Shown here piece after piece: positions 26,747 to 35,415 of a DNA stretch of 64,000 bases. The notes under the pieces were generated by a model. The model saw only the letters and a list, made by a program, of their open reading frames with translations, was not told the DNA's origin and searched no databases. Made by a program: the position numbers and the translations under genes. Origin of the DNA: Dongia_A sp035695765 (GTDB lineage Bacteria; Pseudomonadota; Alphaproteobacteria; Dongiales; Dongiaceae); assembly GCA_035695765.1 (NCBI GenBank), contig DASRRI010000042.1:1-64000 (forward strand), written 5' to 3'. Numbering within the stretch: position 1 is the stretch's first letter; every line of letters starts with the position of its first letter.

Positions 26747-27652
26747 ATGGCACAACAGGGGCACGTCGCATCGCAGGCGCCGAGAGCGCAATCGGTCCAG
26801 CTTGGGCAGAAGGCCTGGGCGTGGATCGGCGTGACGCCGTTCTTTATCTTCGCGCTGATGTTCCTGATCATTCCGACTCTCTACCTGGTGGTCGGGGCGT
26901 TCCAGGACGTGGAGGGCCATTTCACGCTCGCCAACATCGCGCAGCTCTTCACGCAGGCGTCGATCCGCAGCGCCTATTGGATCAGCATCAAGGTGAGCGT
27001 CGCCTCCGCACTCGTCGGCGCGCTGCTCGGGTTTGCGCTGGCCTATGCGGCGGTGATCGGCGGATTGCCGCAATGGATCCGTCCGACTTTGATGACGTTT
27101 TCCGGCGTCGCGTCGAACTTCGCGGGCCTGCCGCTCGCCTTCGCGTTCCTGGCGACCCTGGGGCGGACCGGTATCCTGACCACTGTTCTCATCACCTATT
27201 TCGATTTCAACATCTATTCGACTGGCTTCAATCTGCTGAGCTTCTGGGGGCTGACGCTCACCTATCTCTATTTCCAGATCCCGCTCATGGTCCTCATCAT
27301 CACGCCGGCGCTGGATGGCTTGAAGCGCGAATGGCGCGAGGCTTCTGCGATCCTCGGGGCGAGCTACTGGGAATATTGGCGCTACGTCGCGCTGCCCATC
27401 CTGTGGCCGGCAATCCTCGGCACCACGCTGCTGCTGTTCGCCAATTCCTTCGGCGCCATCGCGACCGCCTATGCCTTAACTGGATCGTCACTCAACATCG
27501 TCACCATCCTGCTCTATGCGCAGATCCGCGGCGACGTGCTGCATGACCAGAACCTGGGCTATGCGCTGGCGCTCGGCATGATCCTCATCACCGGGATCTC
27601 CAACGGCGCCTATATCTGGCTGCGCGCCCGCAGCGACCGGTGGCAGCGATGA
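26747..27652 (+). CDS. ABC transporter permease (first of two)
   Basis: 301 residues from ATG 26747. Six predicted membrane segments of the BPD_transp_1 type: IGVTPFFIFALMFLIIPTLY first, and an EAA loop EWREASAILGASYWEYWRYV (residues about 196-215) that docks on the ATPase. Ends in an ATGA overlap with the second permease, so they are probably translated in a fixed ratio. PotB/PhnU-like by layout. Confidence 0.92.
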   Translation: MAQQGHVASQAPRAQSVQLGQKAWAWIGVTPFFIFALMFLIIPTLYLVVGAFQDVEGHFTLANIAQLFTQASIRSAYWISIKVSVASALVGALLGFALAYAAVIGGLPQWIRPTLMTFSGVASNFAGLPLAFAFLATLGRTGILTTVLITYFDFNIYSTGFNLLSFWGLTLTYLYFQIPLMVLIITPALDGLKREWREASAILGASYWEYWRYVALPILWPAILGTTLLLFANSFGAIATAYALTGSSLNIVTILLYAQIRGDVLHDQNLGYALALGMILITGISNGAYIWLRARSDRWQR

Positions 27653-28434
27653 ACCAGCAGAAGATCGGATCCTGGATCGCCATCATCGTTGGCATGCTCT
27701 ATTTCATCGTGCCGCTGATCGGCACGTTCGAATTCTCGCTGCGCATGCGGCGCGGCGAATACAGCTTCGATGCCTATCGCGTGGTGTTCGGCGATCCGAA
27801 TTTCCAGGCGACCTTCGGCTATTCGACCCTGATGGCGGTCCTCACCATCCTGGTGGGCGTGCTCATCGTGGTGCCGACCTCGTACTGGATCCAGCTGCGC
27901 CTGCCAAAGCTGCGGCCGCTGGTGGAATTCATCACGCTGATGCCGCTGGTGATCCCCGCCATTGTCATCGTGTTCGGGTATCTGCGGCTCTATAACAGCT
28001 CATCGATCCTGCCCCTCACCGCAACCGCGCGCTCGACCGACCTCCTGTTGGTCTTCAGCTATGTGACGCTGGCGCTGCCGTACCTCTATCGCGCGGTCGA
28101 TACCGGCATGCGGGCGATCGACGTGCGGGTGCTGACCGAGGCGGCGGAGAACCTGGGGGCGAGCTGGCCGACCATCCTGTTCAAGGTGATCCTGCCCAAC
28201 GTGCGGGTGGCGATCCTGAGCGGTGCCTTCCTGACCTTCGCCACCGTGATCGGCGAGTTCACGATGGCCAGCCTGCTGAACCGGCCGGCCTTCGGGCCTT
28301 ATCTGCAGCTGATGGGCGCCAACCGCGCCTATGAGCCGTCGGCGCTGGCGGTCATCGCGTTCCTGGTGACCTGGGCCTGCATGGGGCTCATCAACGTGGT
28401 CGGACGTGGGAAACAGATCAAGGCGGCGCCGTGA
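27649..28434 (+). CDS. ABC transporter permease (second of two)
   Basis: 261 residues from ATG 27649, overlapping the previous stop by 4 bp. BPD_transp_1 fold with the EAA loop RVLTEAAENLGASWPTILFK and the following VILPNVRVAILSG. PotC/PhnV-like. The cognate ATPase begins 25 bp downstream. Confidence 0.92.
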   Translation: MNQQKIGSWIAIIVGMLYFIVPLIGTFEFSLRMRRGEYSFDAYRVVFGDPNFQATFGYSTLMAVLTILVGVLIVVPTSYWIQLRLPKLRPLVEFITLMPLVIPAIVIVFGYLRLYNSSSILPLTATARSTDLLLVFSYVTLALPYLYRAVDTGMRAIDVRVLTEAAENLGASWPTILFKVILPNVRVAILSGAFLTFATVIGEFTMASLLNRPAFGPYLQLMGANRAYEPSALAVIAFLVTWACMGLINVVGRGKQIKAAP

Positions 28435-28459
28435 GCGGTTGTCGAGAGGGGAATTGAGA

Positions 28460-29575
28460 ATGGCGTTCCTGGATATCACGGACGTGCGCAAGAATTACGG
28501 TCCGCAGACCGTCGTGCACAAGTTCGACCTGGATGTAGAGCGCGGCGAGTTCATCTCCTTCCTCGGACCCTCCGGCTGCGGCAAGACCACGACCCTGCGC
28601 ATGGTGGCGGGCTTCGAAGTGCCGACCGCCGGCGCGATCCGGATCGACGGCAAGGACATCACGCGCCTCCGGCCGAACCAGCGCAACGTGGGCATGGTGT
28701 TCCAGTCTTATGCCCTCTTCCCCAACATGACGGTGGCGGACAACGTCGCCTTCGGCCTCAAGATCGCAAGGAAGCCGGCGACTGAGATCGCGGGACGGGT
28801 CGCGGAGATGCTGAAGATCATCAAGCTGCCGCATCTCGGCGAGCGCTTTCCCTATCAGCTCTCAGGTGGTCAGCAGCAGCGCGTGGCGCTGGCCCGCGCG
28901 CTCGCCATCAGCCCCAAGGTGCTGCTGCTGGACGAGCCGCTGTCCGCGCTCGATGCCAAGATCCGCGTCTCGCTGCGCGAAGAGATCCGGTCCCTGCAGC
29001 GCAGCCTCGGCATCACCACGATCTATGTGACGCACGACCAGGAAGAAGCGCTCTCCATGTCCGACCGCATCGTCGTGATGAACGAAGGGCGAGTGGAGCA
29101 GATCGGCACGCCGTTCGAGATCTACAACAATCCCAGGACGCGCTTCGTCGCTTCGTTCGTGGGCACGCTCAACCTCCTCAAGGGCAAGGTGGTGGATCCG
29201 GTCGCCGGCAAGATCGTGATCGATGGCCAGGAGGTCTTCTCCTCCAAGCGCATTGGCCATCTGCAGGCTGGCGAAGCGTGTGCCGCGGCGCTGCGCCCCG
29301 AAGCCGCGACCTTGCATCAGACCGAGCTGCAGGAGGCTGCGAAGATCGCCAGTTCCTTCGCCAGGGAAAGCGGCCCACGCAACCGCATGGTCGGCACCAT
29401 CGAGGAAGTGAGCTTCCTCGGCTCGGTTGTGCGCATCCGCGTGCGGTTCCAAGAGAACGCAATCTCCCTCGACACCTTCAACAACCCCAACGCCACCCCG
29501 CCGGCGCGCGGCGCGCAGGTGACCGTCACGTTTGGGCGCGAGGACCTGCTGGTGCTGGAAGGGGCGGAGGGGTAG
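28460..29575 (+). CDS. ABC transporter ATP-binding protein (PotA/PhnT-like)
   Basis: 371 residues from ATG 28460 (GAGAGGGG upstream). One ABC module with Walker A GPSGCGKTT, Q-loop VFQSYALFPNMTV, signature LSGGQQQRVALARAL, Walker B VLLLDEPLSALDAK and switch His in VTHDQEEA, then a C-terminal TOBE-type regulatory domain (from about 240). It completes the importer (binding protein, two permeases, ATPase). It is convergent with operon (iii), stops 3 bp apart. Confidence 0.94.
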   Translation: MAFLDITDVRKNYGPQTVVHKFDLDVERGEFISFLGPSGCGKTTTLRMVAGFEVPTAGAIRIDGKDITRLRPNQRNVGMVFQSYALFPNMTVADNVAFGLKIARKPATEIAGRVAEMLKIIKLPHLGERFPYQLSGGQQQRVALARALAISPKVLLLDEPLSALDAKIRVSLREEIRSLQRSLGITTIYVTHDQEEALSMSDRIVVMNEGRVEQIGTPFEIYNNPRTRFVASFVGTLNLLKGKVVDPVAGKIVIDGQEVFSSKRIGHLQAGEACAAALRPEAATLHQTELQEAAKIASSFARESGPRNRMVGTIEEVSFLGSVVRIRVRFQENAISLDTFNNPNATPPARGAQVTVTFGREDLLVLEGAEG

Positions 29576-29578
29576 GGG

Positions 29579-30547
29579 CTACTTCTTCGCCAGCTCGAGC
29601 TGCCGGCGCCGCACCAGCTGCTGGTCGGCCAGGACGCCGATCAGGATGACGCCGCCGATCACCGCGAAGTTGAGCGATGATGGGATGCCGAGAAGGTTGA
29701 CGAGGTTCTGTAGCACCTGCAGCAGGATGGCGCCGAGCACGACCCCGAGCACGGACCCTTCGCCGCCGCGCAGCGAGCAGCCGCCGAGGACGGCGGCGGC
29801 AATGGCATAGAGCTCGTAGAAACTGCCGTGCGAAGCGGGGGAGATCGAGCGGGTATACATCGCGAGATAGACCGCCGACAGGCCGCACAGCGCGCCGGAG
29901 ATCACATAGGCCGCGGTGATGATGCGGTCGGTACGGATGCCGGAATAGCGCGCTGCCTCTTCGTTCTTGCCGACCGCGAACAGGTAACGCCCGAACACCG
30001 ATTTGTGCAGCACGATCCCCATCACGATCGCGAGCAGGATGAAGACGATGAAGCTGTGCGGGATGAGGCCGAAGGCGCGGCCGGTGGTCAGCCACTCCAG
30101 GGCCGGGAAGTTCATGCCGAATTCGAAGCCGGCCGTCCCGTCGTTGGTGTAGTAGCGCGCGATACCGCGATAGATGAGGAGGCCACACAAGGTGACGACG
30201 AAGGGCTGCAGTTTGGCCTTGGTGACGAGAAAGCCGTGCAGCCAGCCGAGGGCGGTGCCGGCCAGGATCATCAGAATCACGGCTAGGGGCCACGCCATCT
30301 CGTAGGTGACCAGCAGATCGATGAAGATCGCCCCCAGCAGCGCGAAGATCGAGCCGACAGAGAGCTCGATGCCGCCGGTGATGATGACGAAGCCCATGCC
30401 GATCGAGAACATGCCGAACAGGCCGATCAGGTTCGCCGTGTTGGCGATGTTGATGGGCGAGAGAAAGCGCGGATTGATTATGGCGACGATCGTTCCCACG
30501 ACCAGGATGAGGACGAGGAGACTGAGATCCTTCTTGAACATCGCCAC
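29579..30547 (-). CDS. Sugar ABC transporter permease (RbsC type)
   Basis: 322 residues, GTG 30547 as start with GGGGGA 7 bp upstream (ATG 30541 is an alternative). CUT2 permease signatures GMGFVIITGGIELSVGSIFA and RGGEGSVLGVVLGAILLQVL; about ten membrane segments. It is last in the leftward operon binding protein - ATPase - permease, separated by 3 bp from the ATPase stop. Confidence 0.93.
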   Translation of the reverse strand: MAMFKKDLSLLVLILVVGTIVAIINPRFLSPINIANTANLIGLFGMFSIGMGFVIITGGIELSVGSIFALLGAIFIDLLVTYEMAWPLAVILMILAGTALGWLHGFLVTKAKLQPFVVTLCGLLIYRGIARYYTNDGTAGFEFGMNFPALEWLTTGRAFGLIPHSFIVFILLAIVMGIVLHKSVFGRYLFAVGKNEEAARYSGIRTDRIITAAYVISGALCGLSAVYLAMYTRSISPASHGSFYELYAIAAAVLGGCSLRGGEGSVLGVVLGAILLQVLQNLVNLLGIPSSLNFAVIGGVILIGVLADQQLVRRRQLELAKK

Positions 30548-30550
30548 GCT

Positions 30551-32110
30551 TCATTCCCCCGTGATCAGTTCCATAGCCGGTGCATCGCTCAGGCTCCTGC
30601 CGACGGCGAGCTGCAGGACGCGATCTTCGCTGAAATCCCTGCGTTCCAGGAAGCCGCTGATCCGCCCTTCGTGCATCACGGCGATCCGGTCGCTGACGCC
30701 GATCACTTCTTCCATGTCGCTGGAGATCATCAGGATCGCGACACCGGAATCGGCCAGGCCGCGCATCAGCTCATAGATCTCGCCCTTGGCGCCGACATCG
30801 ATGCCGCGCGTCGGCTCATCGAAAATGATGACCTTCGGGCTCATGCTGAGCCATTTGGCCAGCACAACCTTCTGCTGATTGCCGCCGGAAAGCGACGAGG
30901 TCCGGGTCGCGACGGTGGGCACTTTGATGTTGAGTTTCGTCTTCTGCTGCTCGGCATTCCTGTCCTCGGCGTCACCCTGGATGATGGTAGCGCGGGCGTA
31001 AGCAGGCAGGTTGGCGAGCGAGATGTTCTCTGCGACCGAGAAGTCCAGCAGCAGGCCGCATTGCTTGCGGTCCTCGGGGATCAGATAAAGGCCGCGGTCG
31101 ATCGCATCACGCGGCTCCGTGATCTCGAGCGGCCGGCCCGACAGGGTGATCTGGCCGCCAAGGCGCCGGTCGATGCCGAAGATGGCGCGGGCGAGCTCCG
31201 TGCGCCCGGAACCCACCAGGCCGGCAAGCCCCAGGATCTCGCCCGCGCGCAAGGCAAGCGTGACCGATTGGCTGGGGAAGGCGGTTGTGCGGACCTCGCT
31301 GAGGTCGAGAGCGGTCTCCCGCGGCGGCGCGGCCGGCGGGATATAGAGAGACTTGAGGTCGCGTCCGATCATCAGGCGGATCATCGCGTCGTGCTGGATG
31401 TGGCCGCGATCAAGGCGGCCCACCACCTTGCCGTCGCGCAGCACCATCACGCGGTCGGCGCAGCGCTCCACCTCCTGTAGGCGATGGGAGATGAAGATGA
31501 CGCTGACACTGTTGGCCTTGAGGTCGGCGATCACGTCCAGCAGCCGCGCCGTCTCGCTGGCGGTGAGGCTGGAGGTCGGCTCGTCCATGATGACGAGGCG
31601 CGCGTCGAGCGATAGGGCCTTGGCGATCTCCACCAGCTGACGCTGCGCCAGGGAAAGATTGGCGACCGGCGTTGAGGGGCCGAAATCCGCGCCCAGGCGG
31701 CGGAGCAACGGGGTCACCTTGTCATGGAGCTTGCCGGTGTCGACGAGGCGAAGCGGCCCGCCAAAGCGCGGCTCTCGCCCGATGAAGACGTTGGCGGCGA
31801 CGTCCAGATTGTCGAACAGGTTGAGTTCCTGATGGACGAAAGCGATGCCGGCCTTGGTGGCGTCGCCGACGCTCATGGCGGCGCGTTCCATGCCATCGAT
31901 GCGGATTTTGCCTTCGCTGGGGGTGGCGACTCCGCCCAGGATCTTCATCAGGGTCGATTTGCCGGCGCCATTCTCGCCCACCAGGCCGATGATCTCGCCC
32001 GGTGCCACCGACAGATTGACGCCCGCGAGGGCGACAACCCCGGGATAGGTCTTGCCAATGTCGATCAGGTCGAGGAACGGCGCGGCGGGCGCGCCTTGCG
32101 ATGCTGACAT
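30551..32110 (-). CDS. Sugar ABC transporter ATP-binding protein (RbsA type)
   Basis: 519 residues from ATG 32110. Duplicated ABC modules: GENGAGKST, LSLAQRQLVEIAKAL, LVIMDEPTSSL in the first; LSGGNQQKVVLAKWL, VIIFDEPTRGIDVG in the second. Energises the RbsC-type permease at 29579. The start follows a 12-bp intercistronic hairpin and lacks a strong ribosome site (only GGCCCC), which may lower ATPase yield relative to the binding protein. Confidence 0.93.
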   Translation of the reverse strand: MSASQGAPAAPFLDLIDIGKTYPGVVALAGVNLSVAPGEIIGLVGENGAGKSTLMKILGGVATPSEGKIRIDGMERAAMSVGDATKAGIAFVHQELNLFDNLDVAANVFIGREPRFGGPLRLVDTGKLHDKVTPLLRRLGADFGPSTPVANLSLAQRQLVEIAKALSLDARLVIMDEPTSSLTASETARLLDVIADLKANSVSVIFISHRLQEVERCADRVMVLRDGKVVGRLDRGHIQHDAMIRLMIGRDLKSLYIPPAAPPRETALDLSEVRTTAFPSQSVTLALRAGEILGLAGLVGSGRTELARAIFGIDRRLGGQITLSGRPLEITEPRDAIDRGLYLIPEDRKQCGLLLDFSVAENISLANLPAYARATIIQGDAEDRNAEQQKTKLNIKVPTVATRTSSLSGGNQQKVVLAKWLSMSPKVIIFDEPTRGIDVGAKGEIYELMRGLADSGVAILMISSDMEEVIGVSDRIAVMHEGRISGFLERRDFSEDRVLQLAVGRSLSDAPAMELITGE

Positions 32111-32146
32111 GGGGCCGATCGTCGATGGGTCAGTGGTGCAGGCGAT

Positions 32147-32180
32147 GGAGCCGGCGCGATCATAGCACCGCGCCGGCTCC
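32147..32180 (-). promoter_or_regulatory. Intercistronic GC hairpin between binding-protein and ATPase genes
   Basis: GGAGCCGGCGCG (32147-32158) pairs perfectly with CGCGCCGGCTCC (32169-32180), loop of 10. On the minus strand it follows the binding-protein stop by about 22 bp and has no T-run, so it looks like an mRNA-stabilising or attenuating element rather than a full terminator. Confidence 0.65.
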
Positions 32181-32201
32181 CCCTCCATCACCCCATCGTG
32201 C

Positions 32202-33155
32202 TTAGCTCTTGCCTTGCCGCTTCTTCAGCTCGGCCCAGAAATCGTCGACATTGGACTGGTCGATGATCGCGGTCGGCACGATGATCAGCTTGTTCTCCGG
32301 AATGGAGCTTTTGTCGCCTTCCAGATACTTGGCCATCATCTTCATGCCCTGATAGCCCCACTCGTACGGCTGCTGGACCACGGTGCCGACGATGGACCCT
32401 TCCTTGACACCGCCCAGGGTTACCGGGTCTTCATCAAACGCGATGATCTTGATCTTGCCGAGCTGGCCGGAATTCTTCACGACCTCATAAATGCGCGGCG
32501 TGTTGTAGGAGTAGAGACCCGCCAGGCAATCGACATCGGGATGAGCTGCCAGCGCGTCCTCGACATTGCGCTTGGCGCGCGCCATGTCGATATCGTCTTC
32601 GCGAACGTCCAGGATCTCGATCTTGGTGCCTTCGATCGATTTCTTGATGCCTTCGACACGCTCGCGTGCATTGTCGTTGGCAAGGATGCCGACGAACATG
32701 ATGCACTTGCCGCCGTTGGGCATCGCTTTCTTCATCAGCTCGCCCGCCTGCACGCCGGCATCGACGTTGGAGCTGCCGATATAGGCGATGCGGTTGGAAT
32801 CGGGCGCGTCGCTGTCGGTGGTGAACAAGGCGGCCTGGCCAGCGACGCGGTTGAGCGCCTCAGTCGAGTGCTTCGGATCGTCGGGGCTGACCATGACGCC
32901 GGCGACGCCCGCCGCCACCAGGTCATCCATCAGGCGCTGCTGCACCGCAGCTGTGGCCGTCTCTGGATACTTGAAAACCAGCTCGTAGTTCGGCAGTTCG
33001 GTTTGTGCCTTGGCAACGCCGGCCTCCGCCGCCTTCCAGAAGTCGGAGGCGCCGTTGACCACGAAAGCCAGGGTCTTCTTGTCGGCCGCTTGCGCGCCGA
33101 CGCCGATGCTCATCGCCAGTGCCAAGGCGGCACCGGCCAAAAAGATACGTTTCAT
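32202..33155 (-). CDS. Sugar ABC transporter substrate-binding protein (RbsB type)
   Basis: 317 residues from ATG 33155 (GGGAGG 5 bp upstream; ATG 33158 is too close). Sec signal peptide MKRIFLAGAALALAMSIGVG, cleavage after AQA. Type I periplasmic binding fold: KTLAFVVNGASDFWKAAEAG, GVMVSPDDPK, FTTDSDAPDSNRIAYIGSSN, IIAFDEDPVTLGG. First gene of the leftward CUT2 operon. Promoter and operator candidates lie about 80 to 130 bp upstream. Ligand unknown. Confidence 0.93.
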   Translation of the reverse strand: MKRIFLAGAALALAMSIGVGAQAADKKTLAFVVNGASDFWKAAEAGVAKAQTELPNYELVFKYPETATAAVQQRLMDDLVAAGVAGVMVSPDDPKHSTEALNRVAGQAALFTTDSDAPDSNRIAYIGSSNVDAGVQAGELMKKAMPNGGKCIMFVGILANDNARERVEGIKKSIEGTKIEILDVREDDIDMARAKRNVEDALAAHPDVDCLAGLYSYNTPRIYEVVKNSGQLGKIKIIAFDEDPVTLGGVKEGSIVGTVVQQPYEWGYQGMKMMAKYLEGDKSSIPENKLIIVPTAIIDQSNVDDFWAELKKRQGKS

Positions 33156-33236
33156 CATTTCCTCCCGCGCGTGCTTGAATAAGTGCGCTTCATGTTGCGA
33201 TCGGACTTTGCTTTCGCCGCCGACCTTGGCCAGTCA

Positions 33237-33249
33237 ATTGTCTGACAAT
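33237..33249. promoter_or_regulatory. GntR/FadR-type operator candidate at the 33155 gene promoter
   Basis: ATTGTC-T-GACAAT is a perfect interrupted palindrome fitting the FadR-subfamily pattern TnGTnnnACnA. On the minus strand it begins 3 bp after the predicted -10 box, so it would cover the transcription start, consistent with repression. Confidence 0.6.
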
Positions 33250-33252
33250 ATT

Positions 33253-33282
33253 TAGATACGCGACTTGAGGCGCGGGCGTCAA
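33253..33282 (-). promoter_or_regulatory. Candidate promoter of the RbsBAC-like operon
   Basis: Minus strand: TTGACG (33282-33277), 18-bp spacer, TATCTA (33258-33253). The operator-like palindrome follows immediately downstream. Confidence 0.55.
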
Positions 33283-33401
33283 TGCAATGCGGCGAGGATT
33301 ACGCCAACTGCACAACCATCCCTCAAAAAGATGCGTAATGTGCGCGTGCAGTAAATCACGCGCGGGCGGTGCTGCGCTGCCGAGCTGCCGATCCCAGCCG
33401 C

Positions 33402-34400
33402 CTATTCGCTTTGGCGCAGGTTGCGAATGCGGTCGAACAGGACGGCGAGGATGATGGCGCCGCCGATAAACGTGCCCTGCCAGAAGGCGTTGATGCCGAG
33501 CAGGCCGAGGCTGTTGCGGATCACCTCGATAAGAGCCGCGCCGACCAGGGCGCCGAATGCCGTGCCAACGCCGCCAGCGAGGTTGGCACCGCCGATGACC
33601 GCTGCGGCAATCACCTGCAGCTCCATGCCGGCGCCGATATTCGTGGTGACGGCGCCGAGCCAGCCGGTCTGGATGATGCCTGCCACGCCTGCCGACAGGG
33701 CCGAGATGACATAGACCGCGACCTTGATCGGGCGCACTGGAACACCGGTCAGGGTAGCGGCATGCTCATTGCCGCCGATGGCGAAGACATGGCGCCCGAA
33801 CTTGCTCCAGCGCAGGACAAAGCCGGTCAGCAGCGCCAGCACGATCATGTAGAGGACCGGATTGGCGATGCCGAACAGCCATGCGCCGCCGCCGAGCGCG
33901 AGCAGCAGATCGTGATCCGGCCCGAACTGGAACACCACGGTGTTGTTGGACGCGACCATCGCCAGGCTGCGCGCAATGGACAACATGCCAAGCGTCACCA
34001 CGAACGGCGGAAAGCCTAGATAGGCGATCAGAATCCCGTTGAACAGGCCGATGACGAGAGCCGTGCCGAGCGAGGCCAGGATCCCGATTTCGATGCTGTA
34101 GCCCGCATTCATGGTCACGGCGAGAATCATGCTGCACAGGCAAAGTACGGAACCGACGGACAAGTCGATGCCGCCGGTGATGATGACGAGCGTCATGCCG
34201 AGGGCGATGATTGCGACGAATGTGACGTTGCGCGTGATGTTGTAGAGGTTCTTCGTCGTCGCAAAGGAATCGGTGGCGAAAGACAGGAAGATACAGGCAA
34301 GGATGACAGCAATCAGGACCCAGAGGGTCTGGCTACTGAAGATGAATGAAAGCCAGCTATGCTGCTTGTGCGCGATCGACTGATCAAGTGTGGTTGCCAT
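33402..34400 (-). CDS. Sugar ABC transporter permease (FrcC/RbsC type)
   Basis: 332 residues from ATG 34400. CUT2 permease: GMTLVIITGGIDLSVGSVLC and GGVGTAFGALVGAALIEVI, about ten membrane segments. It follows the single-domain ATPase gene by 22 bp, forming the leftward half of transporter (iv). The binding protein that fits this pair is probably the + strand gene at 36447 rather than the nearer RbsB-type gene, which has its own ATPase and permease. Confidence 0.92.
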   Translation of the reverse strand: MATTLDQSIAHKQHSWLSFIFSSQTLWVLIAVILACIFLSFATDSFATTKNLYNITRNVTFVAIIALGMTLVIITGGIDLSVGSVLCLCSMILAVTMNAGYSIEIGILASLGTALVIGLFNGILIAYLGFPPFVVTLGMLSIARSLAMVASNNTVVFQFGPDHDLLLALGGGAWLFGIANPVLYMIVLALLTGFVLRWSKFGRHVFAIGGNEHAATLTGVPVRPIKVAVYVISALSAGVAGIIQTGWLGAVTTNIGAGMELQVIAAAVIGGANLAGGVGTAFGALVGAALIEVIRNSLGLLGINAFWQGTFIGGAIILAVLFDRIRNLRQSE

Positions 34401-34422
34401 AGTCGGCCCTATTCCTTCCGGT

Positions 34423-35163
34423 TCATACCTGCTCGATCGCGCCGGTGATGAGGCCGGTCACTTCCTCGGGAGAACTCGCCGCGATCTTCTTGTCGGCGAC
34501 CTTGCGGCCACGCCGCATCACGATGACCCGGTCGGCCACCGTGAACACGTCGGGCATGCGGTGGCTGATGAGGACGATCGCAAGGCCTTGATCGCGAAGA
34601 TGCCGGATCAGGTTCAGGACTTCGGCCACCTGGCGAACGGAGATCGCCGCCGTCGGCTCGTCCATCAGCACGATCTTGGCCTTCGAGAGCATGGTGCGGG
34701 CGATCGCAACGGCCTGGCGCTGGCCGCCGGACATCTGCTTCACGAGATCGCGTGGGCGGGTCTCCGACTTCAGCTCGCCGAAGATCTGGCCGGCGCGTTT
34801 GTACATCGACGCGTAGTCGAGAATGCCGAAAGAGCCGAAGCCGACACGCAGCTCGCGGCCGAGAAAGACGTTCGCCGCCGCCGTCAGGTTGTCGCACAGC
34901 GCCAGATCCTGGTGGACGATTTCGATGCCGTGCCGGCGCGCATCGACAGGCTTGTGAAGGACAAGCTCCGTGTCTTCCATGCGCATGGTGCCGTGGCTCG
35001 GCCGGAAGTTGCCGGCGATCATCTTGACGAGTGTGGATTTGCCGGCGCCGTTGTCGCCCATAAGACCGGTGACCTCGCCGGCCTCGAGTGAAAACGAGAC
35101 ATCGTTGACGGCCTGGATCGCGCCGAAATGCTTGGAGATGTTGTTGAGCTCGAGAAGTGCCAC
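34423..35163 (-). CDS. Sugar ABC transporter ATP-binding protein, single domain (FrcA type)
   Basis: 246 residues from GTG 35163, chosen because GGGAGG sits 8 bp upstream and the ABC domain begins at once (ALLELNNISKHFGAIQAVND); an upstream ATG at 35229 would add 22 unrelated residues. Walker A GDNGAGKST, signature MSGGQRQAVAIAR, Walker B IVLMDEPTAAI, switch ISHRMPD. Unlike RbsA it has one ABC module, as in rhizobial FrcA, so it should act as a homodimer. Confidence 0.92.
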   Translation of the reverse strand: MALLELNNISKHFGAIQAVNDVSFSLEAGEVTGLMGDNGAGKSTLVKMIAGNFRPSHGTMRMEDTELVLHKPVDARRHGIEIVHQDLALCDNLTAAANVFLGRELRVGFGSFGILDYASMYKRAGQIFGELKSETRPRDLVKQMSGGQRQAVAIARTMLSKAKIVLMDEPTAAISVRQVAEVLNLIRHLRDQGLAIVLISHRMPDVFTVADRVIVMRRGRKVADKKIAASSPEEVTGLITGAIEQV

Positions 35164-35274
35164 TCTTTTTGCCTCCCGCTCCGCGCCGTTCGTTGTCGCC
35201 GGTTTCGCTTGAACCGTGAACGCGGGCATTATTGCGATGCAACTTGCCTGTCCGTATCCGGCGAAGTCGCAGTG

Positions 35275-35304
35275 AATTTATGCAAACCCCGTTACACGCG
35301 TCAA
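35275..35304 (-). promoter_or_regulatory. Candidate promoter of the leftward FrcA/FrcC-like pair
   Basis: Minus strand: TTGACG (35304-35299), 18-bp spacer, TAAATT (35280-35275). The perfect palindrome CAATCGATTG (35302-35311) overlaps its -35 box. Confidence 0.5.
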
Positions 35305-35350
35305 TCGATTGTCGGAAAAATCAAACCTCAAGAGCCAGTCCGCAGCGTTA

Positions 35351-35365
35351 TTTTGTAGGACAAAA
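35351..35365. promoter_or_regulatory. GntR/FadR-type operator candidate in the divergent FrcABC-like intergenic region
   Basis: TTTTGT-AGG-ACAAAA has perfect 6-bp arms and fits TnGTnnnACnA. It lies between the leftward transporter promoter and a rightward TTGACG (35369-35374) that, with TATTAG or TTAGCT further on, may drive the dehydratase/binding-protein genes. Confidence 0.55.
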
Positions 35366-35415
35366 CCGTTGACGGGTGGGTTGGTCCGATATTAGCTACC
35401 GTCGGGAGGGGGCGC

